DNA from: Methylobacterium nonmethylotrophicum
Lineage (GTDB): Bacteria > Pseudomonadota > Alphaproteobacteria > Rhizobiales > Beijerinckiaceae
Length of the DNA stretch: 64,000 bases
Reading direction: 5' to 3'
Assembly: GCF_004745635.1 (NCBI RefSeq)
Contig: NZ_SRLB01000009.1
Location: forward strand, 62,001-126,000
Shown in pieces: positions 15,509-23,175 of the stretch. A model generated the notes under the pieces. It was given only the letters and a program-made list of their open reading frames with translations, was not told where the DNA came from and did no database searches. The position numbers and the translations under genes were made by a program. Each line of letters begins with the position of its first letter. Position 1 is the stretch's first letter.

Positions 15509-16885
15509 ATGCTGTTCAACTCCTTCCCGTTCCTGCTCGGCTTCCTGCCCGTCGCGTTGGGTCTCCACGCCGTCGTGGCCCTGCACCGGCCGGGCTGGCG
15601 GCTGCCGCTCCTCGTCGGGCTGTCGCTCGTCTTCTACGGCTGGTGGGACCCGCGCTTCGTGCCGCTGCTCGTGGCCTCGATCGGGCTGAACTGGCTCGTC
15701 GCCCGCTGGTTCGCGACGAGCCGCGCAGGCCTGCTGATCCCGCTCGCCATCGCGGCGAACCTCGCGGTGCTGGCGGTGTTCAAGTATGCGGGCTTCCTGG
15801 CCGGCCTCGCCGCGCTGCTGCCCGGGCTCCACGACCTGACGCGGCCGAGCCTCGCCCTGCCCCTCGGCATCTCGTTCTTCACCTTCCACCACGTGATGTA
15901 CCTGAGCGACCTGCGCGCCGGTCGGGCGCCGCCGATGAGCCTGACGCGCTACGCCCTCTACATCGCGTTCTGGCCCCAGGTGCTCGCCGGGCCGCTGGTG
16001 CGCTGGAGCGAGATCCTCCACCAGTTCGACGAGAAGCCCTATGCCCGGCCCGACGCCGCCGAGCGGATCGGCCGCGGCCTGATGCTGCTCTGTCTGGGCC
16101 TCGCCAAGAAGGTCTTCCTCGGCGATCCGCTGGCGGCCTACGCCAACCCGGTGTTCCAGGCCGCCGCCGAGGGCAAGGTGGTGAGCGTGGCGGAGGCCTG
16201 GCAGGGCACGCTGGCCTTCACGTTCCAGATCTACTTCGACTTCTCGGGCTACACCGACATGGCGCTCGGCCTCGCGCTGCTGTTCGGGATCGTGCTGCCG
16301 CAGAACTTCGACGTGCCCTACCGCGCCACCTCCCTGCGGGAGTTCTGGCGGCGCTGGCACATGACCCTGTCGCGCTTCCTGCGCGACTACCTCTACGTGC
16401 CGCTCGGCGGCAACCGCCGGGGCCTTCCCGTCCAACTCGCGGCCCTGTTCGCCACGATGACCCTCGGCGGCCTCTGGCACGGCGCCGGCCTCACCTTCGT
16501 GGCCTGGGGGGCGGCGCACGGCGCCGGGCTCGGGCTCGGCGTGCTGTGGCGCCGGGCGGGCCTTCCGATGCCGGCCCTTCTCGGCTGGGCGCTCACCTTC
16601 ACCTTCGTGGCGCTGACCTGGGTGCTGTTTCGCGCCACCAGCTTCGAGGCGGCGCTCGCGGTGTTCAAGGGCCTCATCGGCCTTGCGCCGGTCGGCCACG
16701 GCTTCAAGTGGCGGGCCTTCGTGCCGGCGGCCCTGGTGGCGCTCGTCGGGCCGACCGCCTGGGCGGCGGTCCACCGCCTGCCGCCCCGGCCGGCTCTGGC
16801 GATCGCCTTCGCGGTGCTCCTCGTCGCGGTGCTGCTGCGCATCGGCGACGACGCCAATTACGAGTTCATCTACTTCCAGTTCTGA
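15509..16885 (+). CDS. MBOAT family O-acyltransferase (AlgI-like)
   Basis: A 458-residue polytopic membrane protein of the MBOAT family, the AlgI/DltB-like branch that carries acetyl or other acyl groups across the inner membrane to cell-surface polymers. It opens with the typical MLFNSFPFLLGFLPV, has QIYFDFSGYTDMALGLA, LREFWRRWHMTLSRFLRDY (His284) and the invariant histidine in GGLWHGAGLTF (His324). Length is usual for AlgI. The partner gene starts 15 bases downstream on the same strand. The pair is inserted between fliX and dksA, inside the flagellar region, but need not act on flagella. The target polymer is unknown. Confidence 0.92.
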   Translation: MLFNSFPFLLGFLPVALGLHAVVALHRPGWRLPLLVGLSLVFYGWWDPRFVPLLVASIGLNWLVARWFATSRAGLLIPLAIAANLAVLAVFKYAGFLAGLAALLPGLHDLTRPSLALPLGISFFTFHHVMYLSDLRAGRAPPMSLTRYALYIAFWPQVLAGPLVRWSEILHQFDEKPYARPDAAERIGRGLMLLCLGLAKKVFLGDPLAAYANPVFQAAAEGKVVSVAEAWQGTLAFTFQIYFDFSGYTDMALGLALLFGIVLPQNFDVPYRATSLREFWRRWHMTLSRFLRDYLYVPLGGNRRGLPVQLAALFATMTLGGLWHGAGLTFVAWGAAHGAGLGLGVLWRRAGLPMPALLGWALTFTFVALTWVLFRATSFEAALAVFKGLIGLAPVGHGFKWRAFVPAALVALVGPTAWAAVHRLPPRPALAIAFAVLLVAVLLRIGDDANYEFIYFQF

Positions 16886-16900
16886 GCGGGGGCCGACCCG

Positions 16901-17947
16901 ATGCGCGCTGACCCGCCCGCCCCGCCCGGGGCCGTTCCTGGCCAGGTGGCGTGGCGCCGCTTCGCGATCCGCCTCGTCGCGGCGGCCGCCCTGCTGCTTG
17001 CCGGCCACCTCGCCCTGGCGCTCGCGATCGACCCCTACGACACCGGCCGGCCCCGGCTGCTCGCCCGCGACGGCGTGCGCCCGCAGGGCCCCCGCACCGC
17101 CGCGGCGAGCCGGGGGCGCGACCCCGCCTTCACGGCGGCGATCGTCGGCAACTCGCACATCCAGCTCGTCTCGCCGGCGCGGCTCAGCGAGGCCACCGGG
17201 ATCCCGTTCGTGCAGCTCTCGGTGCCGGGCACCGGCCCGGGCGAGCAGCTGCGCGTCGCGGGGTACTTCCTGCGCCACCACCCGCGGGCGGCGGCGCTGG
17301 TCATCGGAGCCGATGCGACCTGGTGCACCGGCGACCCCGCGCTGCCGCCGTTGCGGCCGTTCCCGGACTGGCTCCTCGCCGAGGACTGGGCGGACTACCT
17401 GCTTGGCCTCCTGCGTCTCACCGTCGCCGCGGAGGTGGTCAACCGCATCGGCTGGGCGGCGCGCGCGGCGCCGCGCCGGGCGGCGCCGGACGGCTACTGG
17501 GACTACGAGCCGGATTACCGCCGCCTCGGCGACCCCGACGCGCCGGAGCGAACGGCCAGCCTCGCGCGGCCTGCCCCGGCCGATCCCGATCCGGGGGAGG
17601 GCGGGCCCGACTTCCCGGCGGCCGCCCGCCTGCGCGCCCTGGCCGAAAGCCTCCCGCCCGGCGCGGCGCTGGTGCTGGTCTTCCCCCCGGTCTATGCCGA
17701 GGCGGCGGCGCGGCCGGGCACCCCCCGGGCGGCGGCCGCGCAGGCCTGCCGGGCCGCCCTGGGGCAGGCGGTGGCGCCGCGGGGCCGCATCGTCGACTGG
17801 TCCGGCGATCGGCCCGAGCGGCACGACCCCGCCCTGTTCTTCGACGCGACGCATTACCGGCAGCCGCTCGCCCGCCGCCTCGAGGCCGACATCGCCGCGG
17901 CGCTGAAGCCCCCCGGGGAGGCCGGCGCAGATGGCCCGCCACCGTGA
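16901..17947 (+). CDS. SGNH/AlgX-like protein, partner of the O-acyltransferase
   Basis: A 348-residue protein with one N-terminal membrane anchor (FAIRLVAAAALLLAGHLALAL) and a large extracytoplasmic domain. AIVGNSHIQLV resembles the first block of SGNH-fold proteins, and the C-terminal FFDATHYRQPLARRL has the D-x-x-H layout expected for the catalytic Asp and His. Such proteins (AlgJ/AlgX/DltD-like) take the acyl group from the MBOAT channel and place it on a polysaccharide. It follows the MBOAT gene by 15 bases, which supports joint function. The serine position is not certain: the block has GNSH, with Ser in the usual place of the nucleophile. Confidence 0.78.
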   Translation: MRADPPAPPGAVPGQVAWRRFAIRLVAAAALLLAGHLALALAIDPYDTGRPRLLARDGVRPQGPRTAAASRGRDPAFTAAIVGNSHIQLVSPARLSEATGIPFVQLSVPGTGPGEQLRVAGYFLRHHPRAAALVIGADATWCTGDPALPPLRPFPDWLLAEDWADYLLGLLRLTVAAEVVNRIGWAARAAPRRAAPDGYWDYEPDYRRLGDPDAPERTASLARPAPADPDPGEGGPDFPAAARLRALAESLPPGAALVLVFPPVYAEAAARPGTPRAAAAQACRAALGQAVAPRGRIVDWSGDRPERHDPALFFDATHYRQPLARRLEADIAAALKPPGEAGADGPPP

Positions 17948-18028
17948 CACGATTGCAGCAGATTGCCGCCGTCCCCTGGTCCGGACCTTGCGTGTCGCCG
18001 CAGGGACATTGTGGTGGCGTCCAGGCTC

Positions 18029-18034
18029 TATTAT
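18029..18034 (+). promoter_or_regulatory. Possible -10 element of dksA
   Basis: TATTAT stands out in very GC-rich DNA 74 bases ahead of the dksA ATG. A convincing -35 is not visible at 16-18 bases (TTGTGG lies about 14 bases upstream), so this is a weak call. Confidence 0.3.
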
Positions 18035-18050
18035 AGGGCTGCGCCAAGTG

Positions 18051-18086
18051 GGCCGCGGCCATGACATCGGCCGCGGTCATGACAAC
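18051..18086. repeat. 18-base direct tandem repeat in the dksA leader
   Basis: ggccgcggccatgacatc (18051-18068) is followed at once by ggccgcggtcatgacaac (18069-18086), with two differences. Both contain an inverted ccgcgg. The repeat ends 21 bases before the dksA ATG, within the presumed untranslated leader, where it could affect translation. Confidence 0.8.
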
Positions 18087-18107
18087 ATCGGTTATCCGAG
18101 GGGCGCG

Positions 18108-18527
18108 ATGGCGAAGATCGTGATCGAGGAGGGCTACGCCCCCAATGACGCCGAGCCCTTTATGAACGAGCGGCAGCGGGAGTATTTCCGCCGCAAGCTC
18201 CAGAGTTGGAAGCAAGACATTCTCCGCGAAGCCCAGGACACCCTGGTGGCGTTGCAGAGCGAGAACGAGAACCACCCCGACTTGACTGATCGAGCCTCGT
18301 CGGAAACCGATCGGGCAATCGAGTTGCGCGCGCGAGACCGGCAGCGCAAGCTGATCGCCAAGATCGATTCGGCGCTCGCCCGCATCGAGGACGGATCCTA
18401 CGGCTATTGCGAGGAGACCGGCGAGCCGATCTCCCTCAAGCGCCTCGAGGCCCGTCCGATCGCCACCCTGTCCCTCGAGGCCCAGGAGCGCCACGAGCGC
18501 CGGGAGCGGGTGTACCGGGACGATTGA
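18108..18527 (+). CDS. dksA: RNA polymerase-binding protein DksA (single-cysteine form)
   Basis: A 139-residue DksA. It binds in the RNA polymerase secondary channel and, with ppGpp, controls stress and rRNA transcription. The coiled coil spans about residues 25-95 with the tip motif DLTDRA (58-63; DxxDxA) intact. The C-terminal zinc-finger region reads GYCEETGEPISLKRLEARPIATLSL: only Cys101 of the four canonical zinc ligands is present, so it should not bind zinc in the classic way. The sequence of this region is otherwise well conserved, which fits the alphaproteobacterial cysteine-poor type. ATG 18108 gives the usual length; the frame open upstream is not family-like. Confidence 0.95.
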   Translation: MAKIVIEEGYAPNDAEPFMNERQREYFRRKLQSWKQDILREAQDTLVALQSENENHPDLTDRASSETDRAIELRARDRQRKLIAKIDSALARIEDGSYGYCEETGEPISLKRLEARPIATLSLEAQERHERRERVYRDD

Positions 18528-18572
18528 GGGGGCGGGTTCGTCGCGCCCCCGCGCCGAAGGGCTCTCCCCTCG

Positions 18573-18625
18573 ACCCTCCCTCCTCTGCGGGGGAGGGTGC
18601 CTCACGCAGTGAGGTGGGAGAGGGG
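18573..18625 (+). repeat. Intergenic inverted-pair repeat, left copy
   Basis: About 53 bases with the pattern accctccctcctctgcggg, gcctcacgcagtgagg and gggagagggg. Its reverse complement matches the element at 18687-18740 over nearly its whole length, with changes mainly in the small central hairpin. The pair frames about 60 bases between dksA and the end of flgH. Confidence 0.8.
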
Positions 18626-18686
18626 ACCACGCTTCCGGAGAGGTCGCGCCGCGATGAAGGGCGCCACAGCCTTCACCGTCGCGCTG

Positions 18687-18740
18687 CCCCTCTCCCGGCC
18701 TACTCCGTAGGCCACCCTCCGCCGCAGAGGGGGGAGGGTT
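18687..18740 (-). repeat. Intergenic inverted-pair repeat, right copy
   Basis: This element starts cccctctcccggcctactcc and ends gcagaggggggagggtt. It is the inverted partner of 18573-18625. Each copy has its own internal hairpin (ggcctactccgtaggcc here), the layout of REP-like elements. Related ccctctccc hairpins occur at 56414-56435 and in the palindrome at 60231. Confidence 0.8.
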
Positions 18741-18826
18741 CATGCACGGGTCGCGAGACGTTTTCTCCTTCAGGCGTGATGTCACCCGGCATCTTGGCCC
18801 GTGACGTGTCGTCACCGGAAACGAGA

Positions 18827-18855
18827 GCGGCCCCGGCGGGGAGTGCCGGGGCCGC
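18827..18855. terminator. Strong hairpin between dksA and flgH
   Basis: gcggccccggc pairs perfectly with gccggggccgc across a 7-base loop. There is no T run on either side, so it may act as a bidirectional pause/terminator or protect 3' ends rather than as a classic intrinsic terminator. Confidence 0.5.
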
Positions 18856-18959
18856 GCCGCGTGCGGGCGGCTCAGGGGGGAGCGCGCCGCCCGGCGCGGG
18901 ATCCTGCCATGAGGCCGTTCGCCAGAACGGCCCCCTTTCGTCAGAACGGCAACCGTTCG

Positions 18960-19697
18960 CTAGAACGGCAGCACGATGTCCAGGAACTGCTGGCCGTAGC
19001 GCGGCTGCTGCACGTCGGTGATCTGGCCGCGGCCGCCATAGGCGATGCGGGCCTGGGCGATCTTGCTCGAATCGATGGTGTTGTCGGACTCGATGTCCTC
19101 CGGCCGCACCACGCCCCCGACGATCAGCTCGCGCACCTCGAAGTTGATGCGGATCTCCTGGCGGCCCTCCAGCACCAGGTTGCCGTTCGGCAGCACCTGC
19201 GTGACGATCGCCGCCACGTTGGTGGTCACGGTCTCGGCCCGCTGGACCGAGCCGGCGCCGTCGTTGCTGGTGGTGGAATCGGTGGTCAGCATCTTCGCCG
19301 GGTCGATGCCGCCGAGGAGCTTGGTCTTGGTCTCGAGGCCGAAGGCGTTGGGCATCCCGAACGATTCGCTGTTCGAGCGCGAGCGCTTGGTCTCGTTGTT
19401 GAGGTTGGCCTTGTCGGTGACGTTGATCTTCACCGTCACGAGGTCGCCGACCTTGGCGGCGCGCTGGTCCTTGAAGAAGGCCCGCGAGCCGGTGCGCCAG
19501 AGCGAGTTCGACGCGTAGGAGACCGGCTGGACGTCCGGCATCGGCAGCCGCACCGGGCGGTAGCCGGGCTGGGCGGTCGGATCCTCGATCGCCGAGAGCA
19601 CCGGCGTCGCGCCGATATTCGTGAGGCGGTCGACGGTGTTGCAGCCGGCGAGCAGCAGGGCCGCGATGACGGGAGCGGCGAGGCGGGTGACGGGCAT
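18960..19697 (-). CDS. flgH: Flagellar L-ring protein FlgH
   Basis: A 245-residue L-ring lipoprotein of the outer membrane. The signal ends at a lipobox (LLLAGCN). The conserved ring segments follow: SLWRTGSRAFFKDQRAAKVGDLVTV, a polar Ser/Asn-rich stretch, and VLPNGNLVLEGRQEI with a final TDVQQPRYGQQFLDIVLPF (written here in parts). ATG 19697 has GGAGG a few bases upstream; an ATG at 19712 would overlap the end of flgA by four bases and is an alternative. It is the last gene of the leftward flgF-flgG-flgA-flgH operon. Confidence 0.96.
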   Translation of the reverse strand: MPVTRLAAPVIAALLLAGCNTVDRLTNIGATPVLSAIEDPTAQPGYRPVRLPMPDVQPVSYASNSLWRTGSRAFFKDQRAAKVGDLVTVKINVTDKANLNNETKRSRSNSESFGMPNAFGLETKTKLLGGIDPAKMLTTDSTTSNDGAGSVQRAETVTTNVAAIVTQVLPNGNLVLEGRQEIRINFEVRELIVGGVVRPEDIESDNTIDSSKIAQARIAYGGRGQITDVQQPRYGQQFLDIVLPF

Positions 19698-19708
19698 CGC
19701 GCGCCTCC

Positions 19709-20794
19709 TCACGGCCGGACCGGGAGAGCGGCCGGCAAGGCAGCCGGCGAGGCGGCGGCGACCCGGGCGGGTGCGGCGGCCGTCACCGGCACGATCGGCG
19801 CCACGGTGACGCGGCCGGGGCCGATCACGGTGGCCTGGATCACCTTCTTGGAGACCGGGTTGATCACCCCGATCACCGCCCCGAGGGGGCCGCCGTCGCG
19901 GGCCTGGCCGCGCAGGGCCAGGGCCACGCCCGGGGTCTCGTACACGATCGTGACCGCCTCGCCGCGGGCGACGAGGTCCGGCCGGCCGAGGTCGCCGCCG
20001 CGCAAAGCCGTGCCGGCGCCGAGCGCCTTCTGCGCCACCTGGCCGACGAAGGCGGCCGGATCGCCCGCGCTGTCGGCCGGCAGGCCCTCGCGGGGCCGGC
20101 GCTCGACCGCGACGTCGGTCGCCGCCAGCGTCTCGCCGCGGTTGACCGCGCGGGTGAGCACCGCCACGTCCGCCATCTCGATCACCTGCCCGGCGATCCG
20201 GAGCGAGGCCTGGCGCTCGCCCACCATCACCAGGGCGGTGACCCGCCGGCCGCGGGGATCGTAGGTCACGTCCTGGGCCACGACCGGGCTCACGAGGTCC
20301 GGCGGCACCGTCAGGACCGGCGAATCGCCCTCGAACGCGATGGTGACGAAGCCGGTATCGAGCCCGCGCTGCTTGGCAAGGGCCGCCTTCACGGCGGATT
20401 CGATCTCCGGCGCGCCGATGCGGCGGGCCGCGCGCTGCACCGAGACCTGCAGGCGGCCGCCGCTCTCCGGCGCGTCGAGCCCGAGGCCGGCCGCCGCCTC
20501 GACGATGCGGCGCACCTGGATCGTGCCGGAGGAGCCCAGCGCCGGCGCCCGGAACAGGGCCTTCTGGGCCAGCGCCGGCGGTGCCCCGGCGACGAGGTCG
20601 CCGAGGGTGATGACGTCGCGCTCGGCGGTGATGTCGCCCTTGAGCGTCAGGCGCGGGCCCTCGGCCAGCACCGGCAGGGTCAGGAGGCCGAGGGCGAGCA
20701 GCGCGAGGGCGGTGCGCGACAGGATGCCGGCGCCGAGCAGCGCGCGCCGGGCCGCCGGGGCGGAAGCGACGGGTCGGGTCATCGGGGCGCTCAT
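19709..20794 (-). CDS. flgA: Flagellar P-ring assembly protein FlgA
   Basis: A 361-residue periplasmic chaperone for FlgI. It has a signal-anchor (ALLALGLLTLPVLA) and a SAF-type C-terminal domain: LTRAVNRGETLAATDVAVE, then VGQVAQKALGAGTALRGGDL and a closing ALRGQARDGGPLGAVIGVIN. It is longer than enteric FlgA because of an N-terminal domain and an Ala/Pro-rich tail of about 40 residues. Its ATG overlaps the flgG stop by four bases, so it is coupled to flgG. Its stop is 12 bases from the flgH start. Confidence 0.93.
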   Translation of the reverse strand: MSAPMTRPVASAPAARRALLGAGILSRTALALLALGLLTLPVLAEGPRLTLKGDITAERDVITLGDLVAGAPPALAQKALFRAPALGSSGTIQVRRIVEAAAGLGLDAPESGGRLQVSVQRAARRIGAPEIESAVKAALAKQRGLDTGFVTIAFEGDSPVLTVPPDLVSPVVAQDVTYDPRGRRVTALVMVGERQASLRIAGQVIEMADVAVLTRAVNRGETLAATDVAVERRPREGLPADSAGDPAAFVGQVAQKALGAGTALRGGDLGRPDLVARGEAVTIVYETPGVALALRGQARDGGPLGAVIGVINPVSKKVIQATVIGPGRVTVAPIVPVTAAAPARVAAASPAALPAALPVRP

Positions 20795-21582
20795 CCGCGG
20801 AACATCTGCGAGGTGGTGGACAGCATCTGGTCGGCGGCGGTCACGACCTTCGAGTTCATCTCGTAGGCGCGCTGCGCGGCGATCAGCGAGGAGATCTCCG
20901 AGACGGCGTTGACGTTCGCCTCCTCGAGGTAGCTCTGCTGCAGCGAGCCGAACCCGTCGGTATTGGGGTTGCCGGTGATCGGCGGGCCCGAGGCCAGGGT
21001 CTCGGTGAACAGGTTGTCGCCGATCGATTCCAGGCCGACCTTGTTGATGAACCGGGCCATCTGGATCTGGCCGAGGTTCTGCGGCGCGGTCTGGCCTGGG
21101 ATCGTCGCCTGCACGATGCCCGACGCGCTGATGGTGACGCTGGTGGCGGTGTTCGGCACCGTGATGTTCGGGTTCATCAGGTAGCCGTCGCGGCTGACGA
21201 TCTGCCCCTGCGCGTCGAGGTCGAACGAGCCGTCCCGCGTATAGGCGGTGCGGCCGTCCGGCATCGTGATCTGGAAGAAGCCCTCGCCGCGCACGGCGAT
21301 GTCGTAGGTCTTCTCCGTCGAGGTCAGGGTGCCCTGCGACATCACCCGGGCGGTCGAGGTGGTCTTGACGCCCGAGCCGAGGGCGAGGCCCGCCGGCAGC
21401 TGGTTGTTCTGGTCCGAGGTGGCCGAGCCCGCCCGGCGCAGGTTCTGGTAGAGCAGATCCTGGAAATGCGCCTGCTGGCGCTTGTAGCCGGTGGTGCGCA
21501 GGTTCGCGATGTTGTTCGAGATGACCTGGACGTTGAGTTCCTGGGCCGCCATGCCGGTGGCGGCGGCGTAGAGCGCGCGCAT
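20791..21582 (-). CDS. flgG: Flagellar distal rod protein FlgG
   Basis: A 263-residue distal rod protein, exported through the flagellar type III system and lacking a signal peptide. It opens with MRALYAAATGMAAQELNV and the rod/hook motif ISNNIANLRTTGYKR, has YTRDGSFDLDAQGQIV, and ends with the helical EISSLIAAQRAYEMNSKVV domain. The length is exactly that of the family. It lies 14 bases after flgF and overlaps flgA. Confidence 0.97.
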   Translation of the reverse strand: MRALYAAATGMAAQELNVQVISNNIANLRTTGYKRQQAHFQDLLYQNLRRAGSATSDQNNQLPAGLALGSGVKTTSTARVMSQGTLTSTEKTYDIAVRGEGFFQITMPDGRTAYTRDGSFDLDAQGQIVSRDGYLMNPNITVPNTATSVTISASGIVQATIPGQTAPQNLGQIQMARFINKVGLESIGDNLFTETLASGPPITGNPNTDGFGSLQQSYLEEANVNAVSEISSLIAAQRAYEMNSKVVTAADQMLSTTSQMFRG

Positions 21583-21596
21583 CGTCGGAGCTCCCC

Positions 21597-22343
21597 TTAC
21601 GCGTTGCCGACGTCGGCGAGGCGCTGGATCGCCGTGCCGCGCAGGGAATCGAGCCGCGAGACCGTGTCGGAGACGAGCTGGTAGACCCGGCTCACCTCCA
21701 GCATCCGGGTCATCGCCAGGACCGGCTGGACGTTCGAGCGCTCGAGCGCCCCCGGCACCACCCGGGCCTGCGGGCCGGCGGCCTGCGGCGGGGCGTTCGA
21801 CGCGTAGAGGTTCGCCCCGGCATTCGTCAGCCCTTGCGGGTCCGCGAAGGTGACGAGGCGGATCTTGCCGCGGGTGCCCTGGTTGGTCGACACGGTGCCG
21901 TCCGGACCGATCGTCAGCCCGGTCTCCTGCTGGCCGATCTGGATCGGGCCGCCGTCGCCGAGCACCGGATGGCCGTCGCTCGTCACGATCTGCCCCTGGG
22001 GGTTCATCTCGAAAGCGCCGTTGCGGGTGTAGCGCTCGCCCTGCGGCGTCTGGACCGCCAGGAAGGCCTCGCCCCGGACCGCCACGTTGAGCGGGTTGCC
22101 GGTGGTCTCGACCGGCCCCTGCGCCAGGTCGAGGGGCGTGGCCGCGTCGATGACGTAGGACAGCTTGCGGTCGGGGCGCTGGAAGCTCTCCGCGCTCGCC
22201 TTCGGCATCAGGTATTCCTGGAAACGCGTGTTCCGCGCCTTGAAGCCCGTCGTGGTGACGTTGGCCATGTTGTTGGCGATGACCTCGAGCTCGCGGCTCA
22301 AGGCCATCTGGGCCGAGAGCCCGATCAACTGAGAGTTCTGCAT
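21597..22343 (-). CDS. flgF: Flagellar proximal rod protein FlgF
   Basis: A 248-residue rod protein with the start MQNSQLIGLSAQMALSRE, the rod motif IANNMANVTTTGFKARN and the middle GEAFLAVQTPQGERYTRNGA, ending in a helix ending VYQLVSDTVSRLDSLRG. It is the first gene of the leftward rod/ring operon and is divergent from fliL with a 289-base shared control region. ATG 22343 gives the complete conserved start; upstream frame is not family-like. Confidence 0.96.
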   Translation of the reverse strand: MQNSQLIGLSAQMALSRELEVIANNMANVTTTGFKARNTRFQEYLMPKASAESFQRPDRKLSYVIDAATPLDLAQGPVETTGNPLNVAVRGEAFLAVQTPQGERYTRNGAFEMNPQGQIVTSDGHPVLGDGGPIQIGQQETGLTIGPDGTVSTNQGTRGKIRLVTFADPQGLTNAGANLYASNAPPQAAGPQARVVPGALERSNVQPVLAMTRMLEVSRVYQLVSDTVSRLDSLRGTAIQRLADVGNA

Positions 22344-22478
22344 CGGTCCTGACGCTCCCCGACGATGCGGCCTGGATCCGGGCCACCCCGCTCCCCAGCG
22401 GCGGACCCGTGCACGGTTGATCGCAGGGCCCGTGCCAGGCCGATGCACCGGGATTTCTGCTGTTATGGCAAATGCTTG

Positions 22479-22484
22479 GTTAAT
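22479..22484 (-). promoter_or_regulatory. TTAACC half site facing flgF
   Basis: On the minus strand GATTAACC occurs at about 135 bases upstream of the flgF ATG. It is only a CtrA half site (no TTAA seven bases away), listed because the other half of this divergent region carries a perfect site. Confidence 0.25.
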
Positions 22485-22536
22485 CGACGCCGCCGCCGCG
22501 AGGGGGCGTTCCGTGCCGACCCGGCAGTTTCGACCG

Positions 22537-22549
22537 GGCAGAATTTGCC
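22537..22549. promoter_or_regulatory. Inverted repeat GGCA-N5-TGCC in the flgF/fliL control region
   Basis: ggcagaatttgcc is an inverted repeat followed by gcc and, three bases later, by the CtrA site. The same arrangement is found at 14678-14690 before fliX. The repeat of both layout and spacing suggests a binding site for a flagellar regulator. Confidence 0.5.
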
Positions 22550-22552
22550 GCC

Positions 22553-22568
22553 TTAACGGCACGTTAAC
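22553..22568 (+). promoter_or_regulatory. Perfect CtrA-type site upstream of fliL
   Basis: TTAA-cggcacg-TTAAC matches the alphaproteobacterial CtrA full-site consensus TTAA-N7-TTAAC at every fixed base. It lies 64 bases ahead of the fliL ATG, a position that fits activation overlapping the -35 region, and about 210 bases ahead of flgF on the other strand. Confidence 0.75.
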
Positions 22569-22632
22569 CAAGCTCCCACACTCTCCGCATGGGTCCCGAT
22601 GGCGGGTAGCGAAGGTTTGGACGGCGGGCGCG

Positions 22633-23148
22633 ATGGCCAAGAAGCCCAAGAAGGCCCCGGCTCCGGAAGCCGAGGGCGAGGAGGGGGAGGCAGCCCCCGC
22701 GACCGGCGGCTCGACGAAGAAGCGCGTCATCCTCATCGCCGCCGGCGTGCTGCTGGTCGCGGGCGCGGGCGGCGGCGGGTTCCTGGTGATGCGCAGCCGC
22801 GCCCATGCCGACAAGCCGGCCGTCGAGCAGACGCTGCCGGTCGCGTTCATGGACGTCCGCGAGATGACCCTGAACCTGATGCCGGCGCCCGGGCAGTCCC
22901 AGCTGCGCTTCGTGCGTCTGAAGCTCGCCCTCGAGGTGCGGGACGCCAAGGTGGCGTCCGAGATCCAGCCGCTGATGCCGCGGGTCGAGGACACCTTCCA
23001 GGTCTTCCTGCGCGAGTTGCGCGCCGCCGACTTCGAGGCGGCGGGCGGCACCTACCGCATGCGGGAGGAGCTGCTGCGCCGGGTCAACGTGGCGGTCTAC
23101 CCCGCCAAGGTCGACGCGGTGCTCTTCAAGGACTTCATCATCCAGTAG
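22633..23148 (+). CDS. fliL: Flagellar basal body-associated protein FliL
   Basis: A 171-residue inner-membrane protein that supports the stator at high load. It has a Lys/Pro/Glu-rich cytoplasmic N-terminus (MAKKPKKAPAPEAEGEEG), one membrane helix (VILIAAGVLLVAGAGGGGFLV) and a periplasmic domain with LRFVRLKLALEVRD and the C-terminal INVAVYPAKVDAVLFKDFIIQ-like end (here starting VNVAVYP). It is the first gene of the rightward fliL-fliM-DUF6468-motE run, 27 bases before fliM, under the perfect CtrA-like site. Confidence 0.94.
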   Translation: MAKKPKKAPAPEAEGEEGEAAPATGGSTKKRVILIAAGVLLVAGAGGGGFLVMRSRAHADKPAVEQTLPVAFMDVREMTLNLMPAPGQSQLRFVRLKLALEVRDAKVASEIQPLMPRVEDTFQVFLRELRAADFEAAGGTYRMREELLRRVNVAVYPAKVDAVLFKDFIIQ

Positions 23149-23175
23149 CATCCTCGAGCGGGATTTGGTGCTTCC

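Larger units (their letters stand above)
18528..18959. other. Convergent dksA/flgH intergenic region
   Basis: Apart from the inverted repeat pair and the hairpin at 18827, no gene is supported here. The region lies between two convergent genes and probably serves transcription termination from both sides. Confidence 0.5.

Noticed and set aside
15056-18067. A minus-strand frame of about 1000 codons opposite the O-acyltransferase pair
   Set aside because: Antisense shadow; the plus-strand frames carry clear MBOAT and SGNH-like motifs, the minus frame none.
22463-22478. Possible sigma-54 -24/-12 element (tggcaaatgcttgg) before fliL
   Set aside because: The -12 GC is replaced by GG, and a better-supported CtrA-type site lies closer to the gene.
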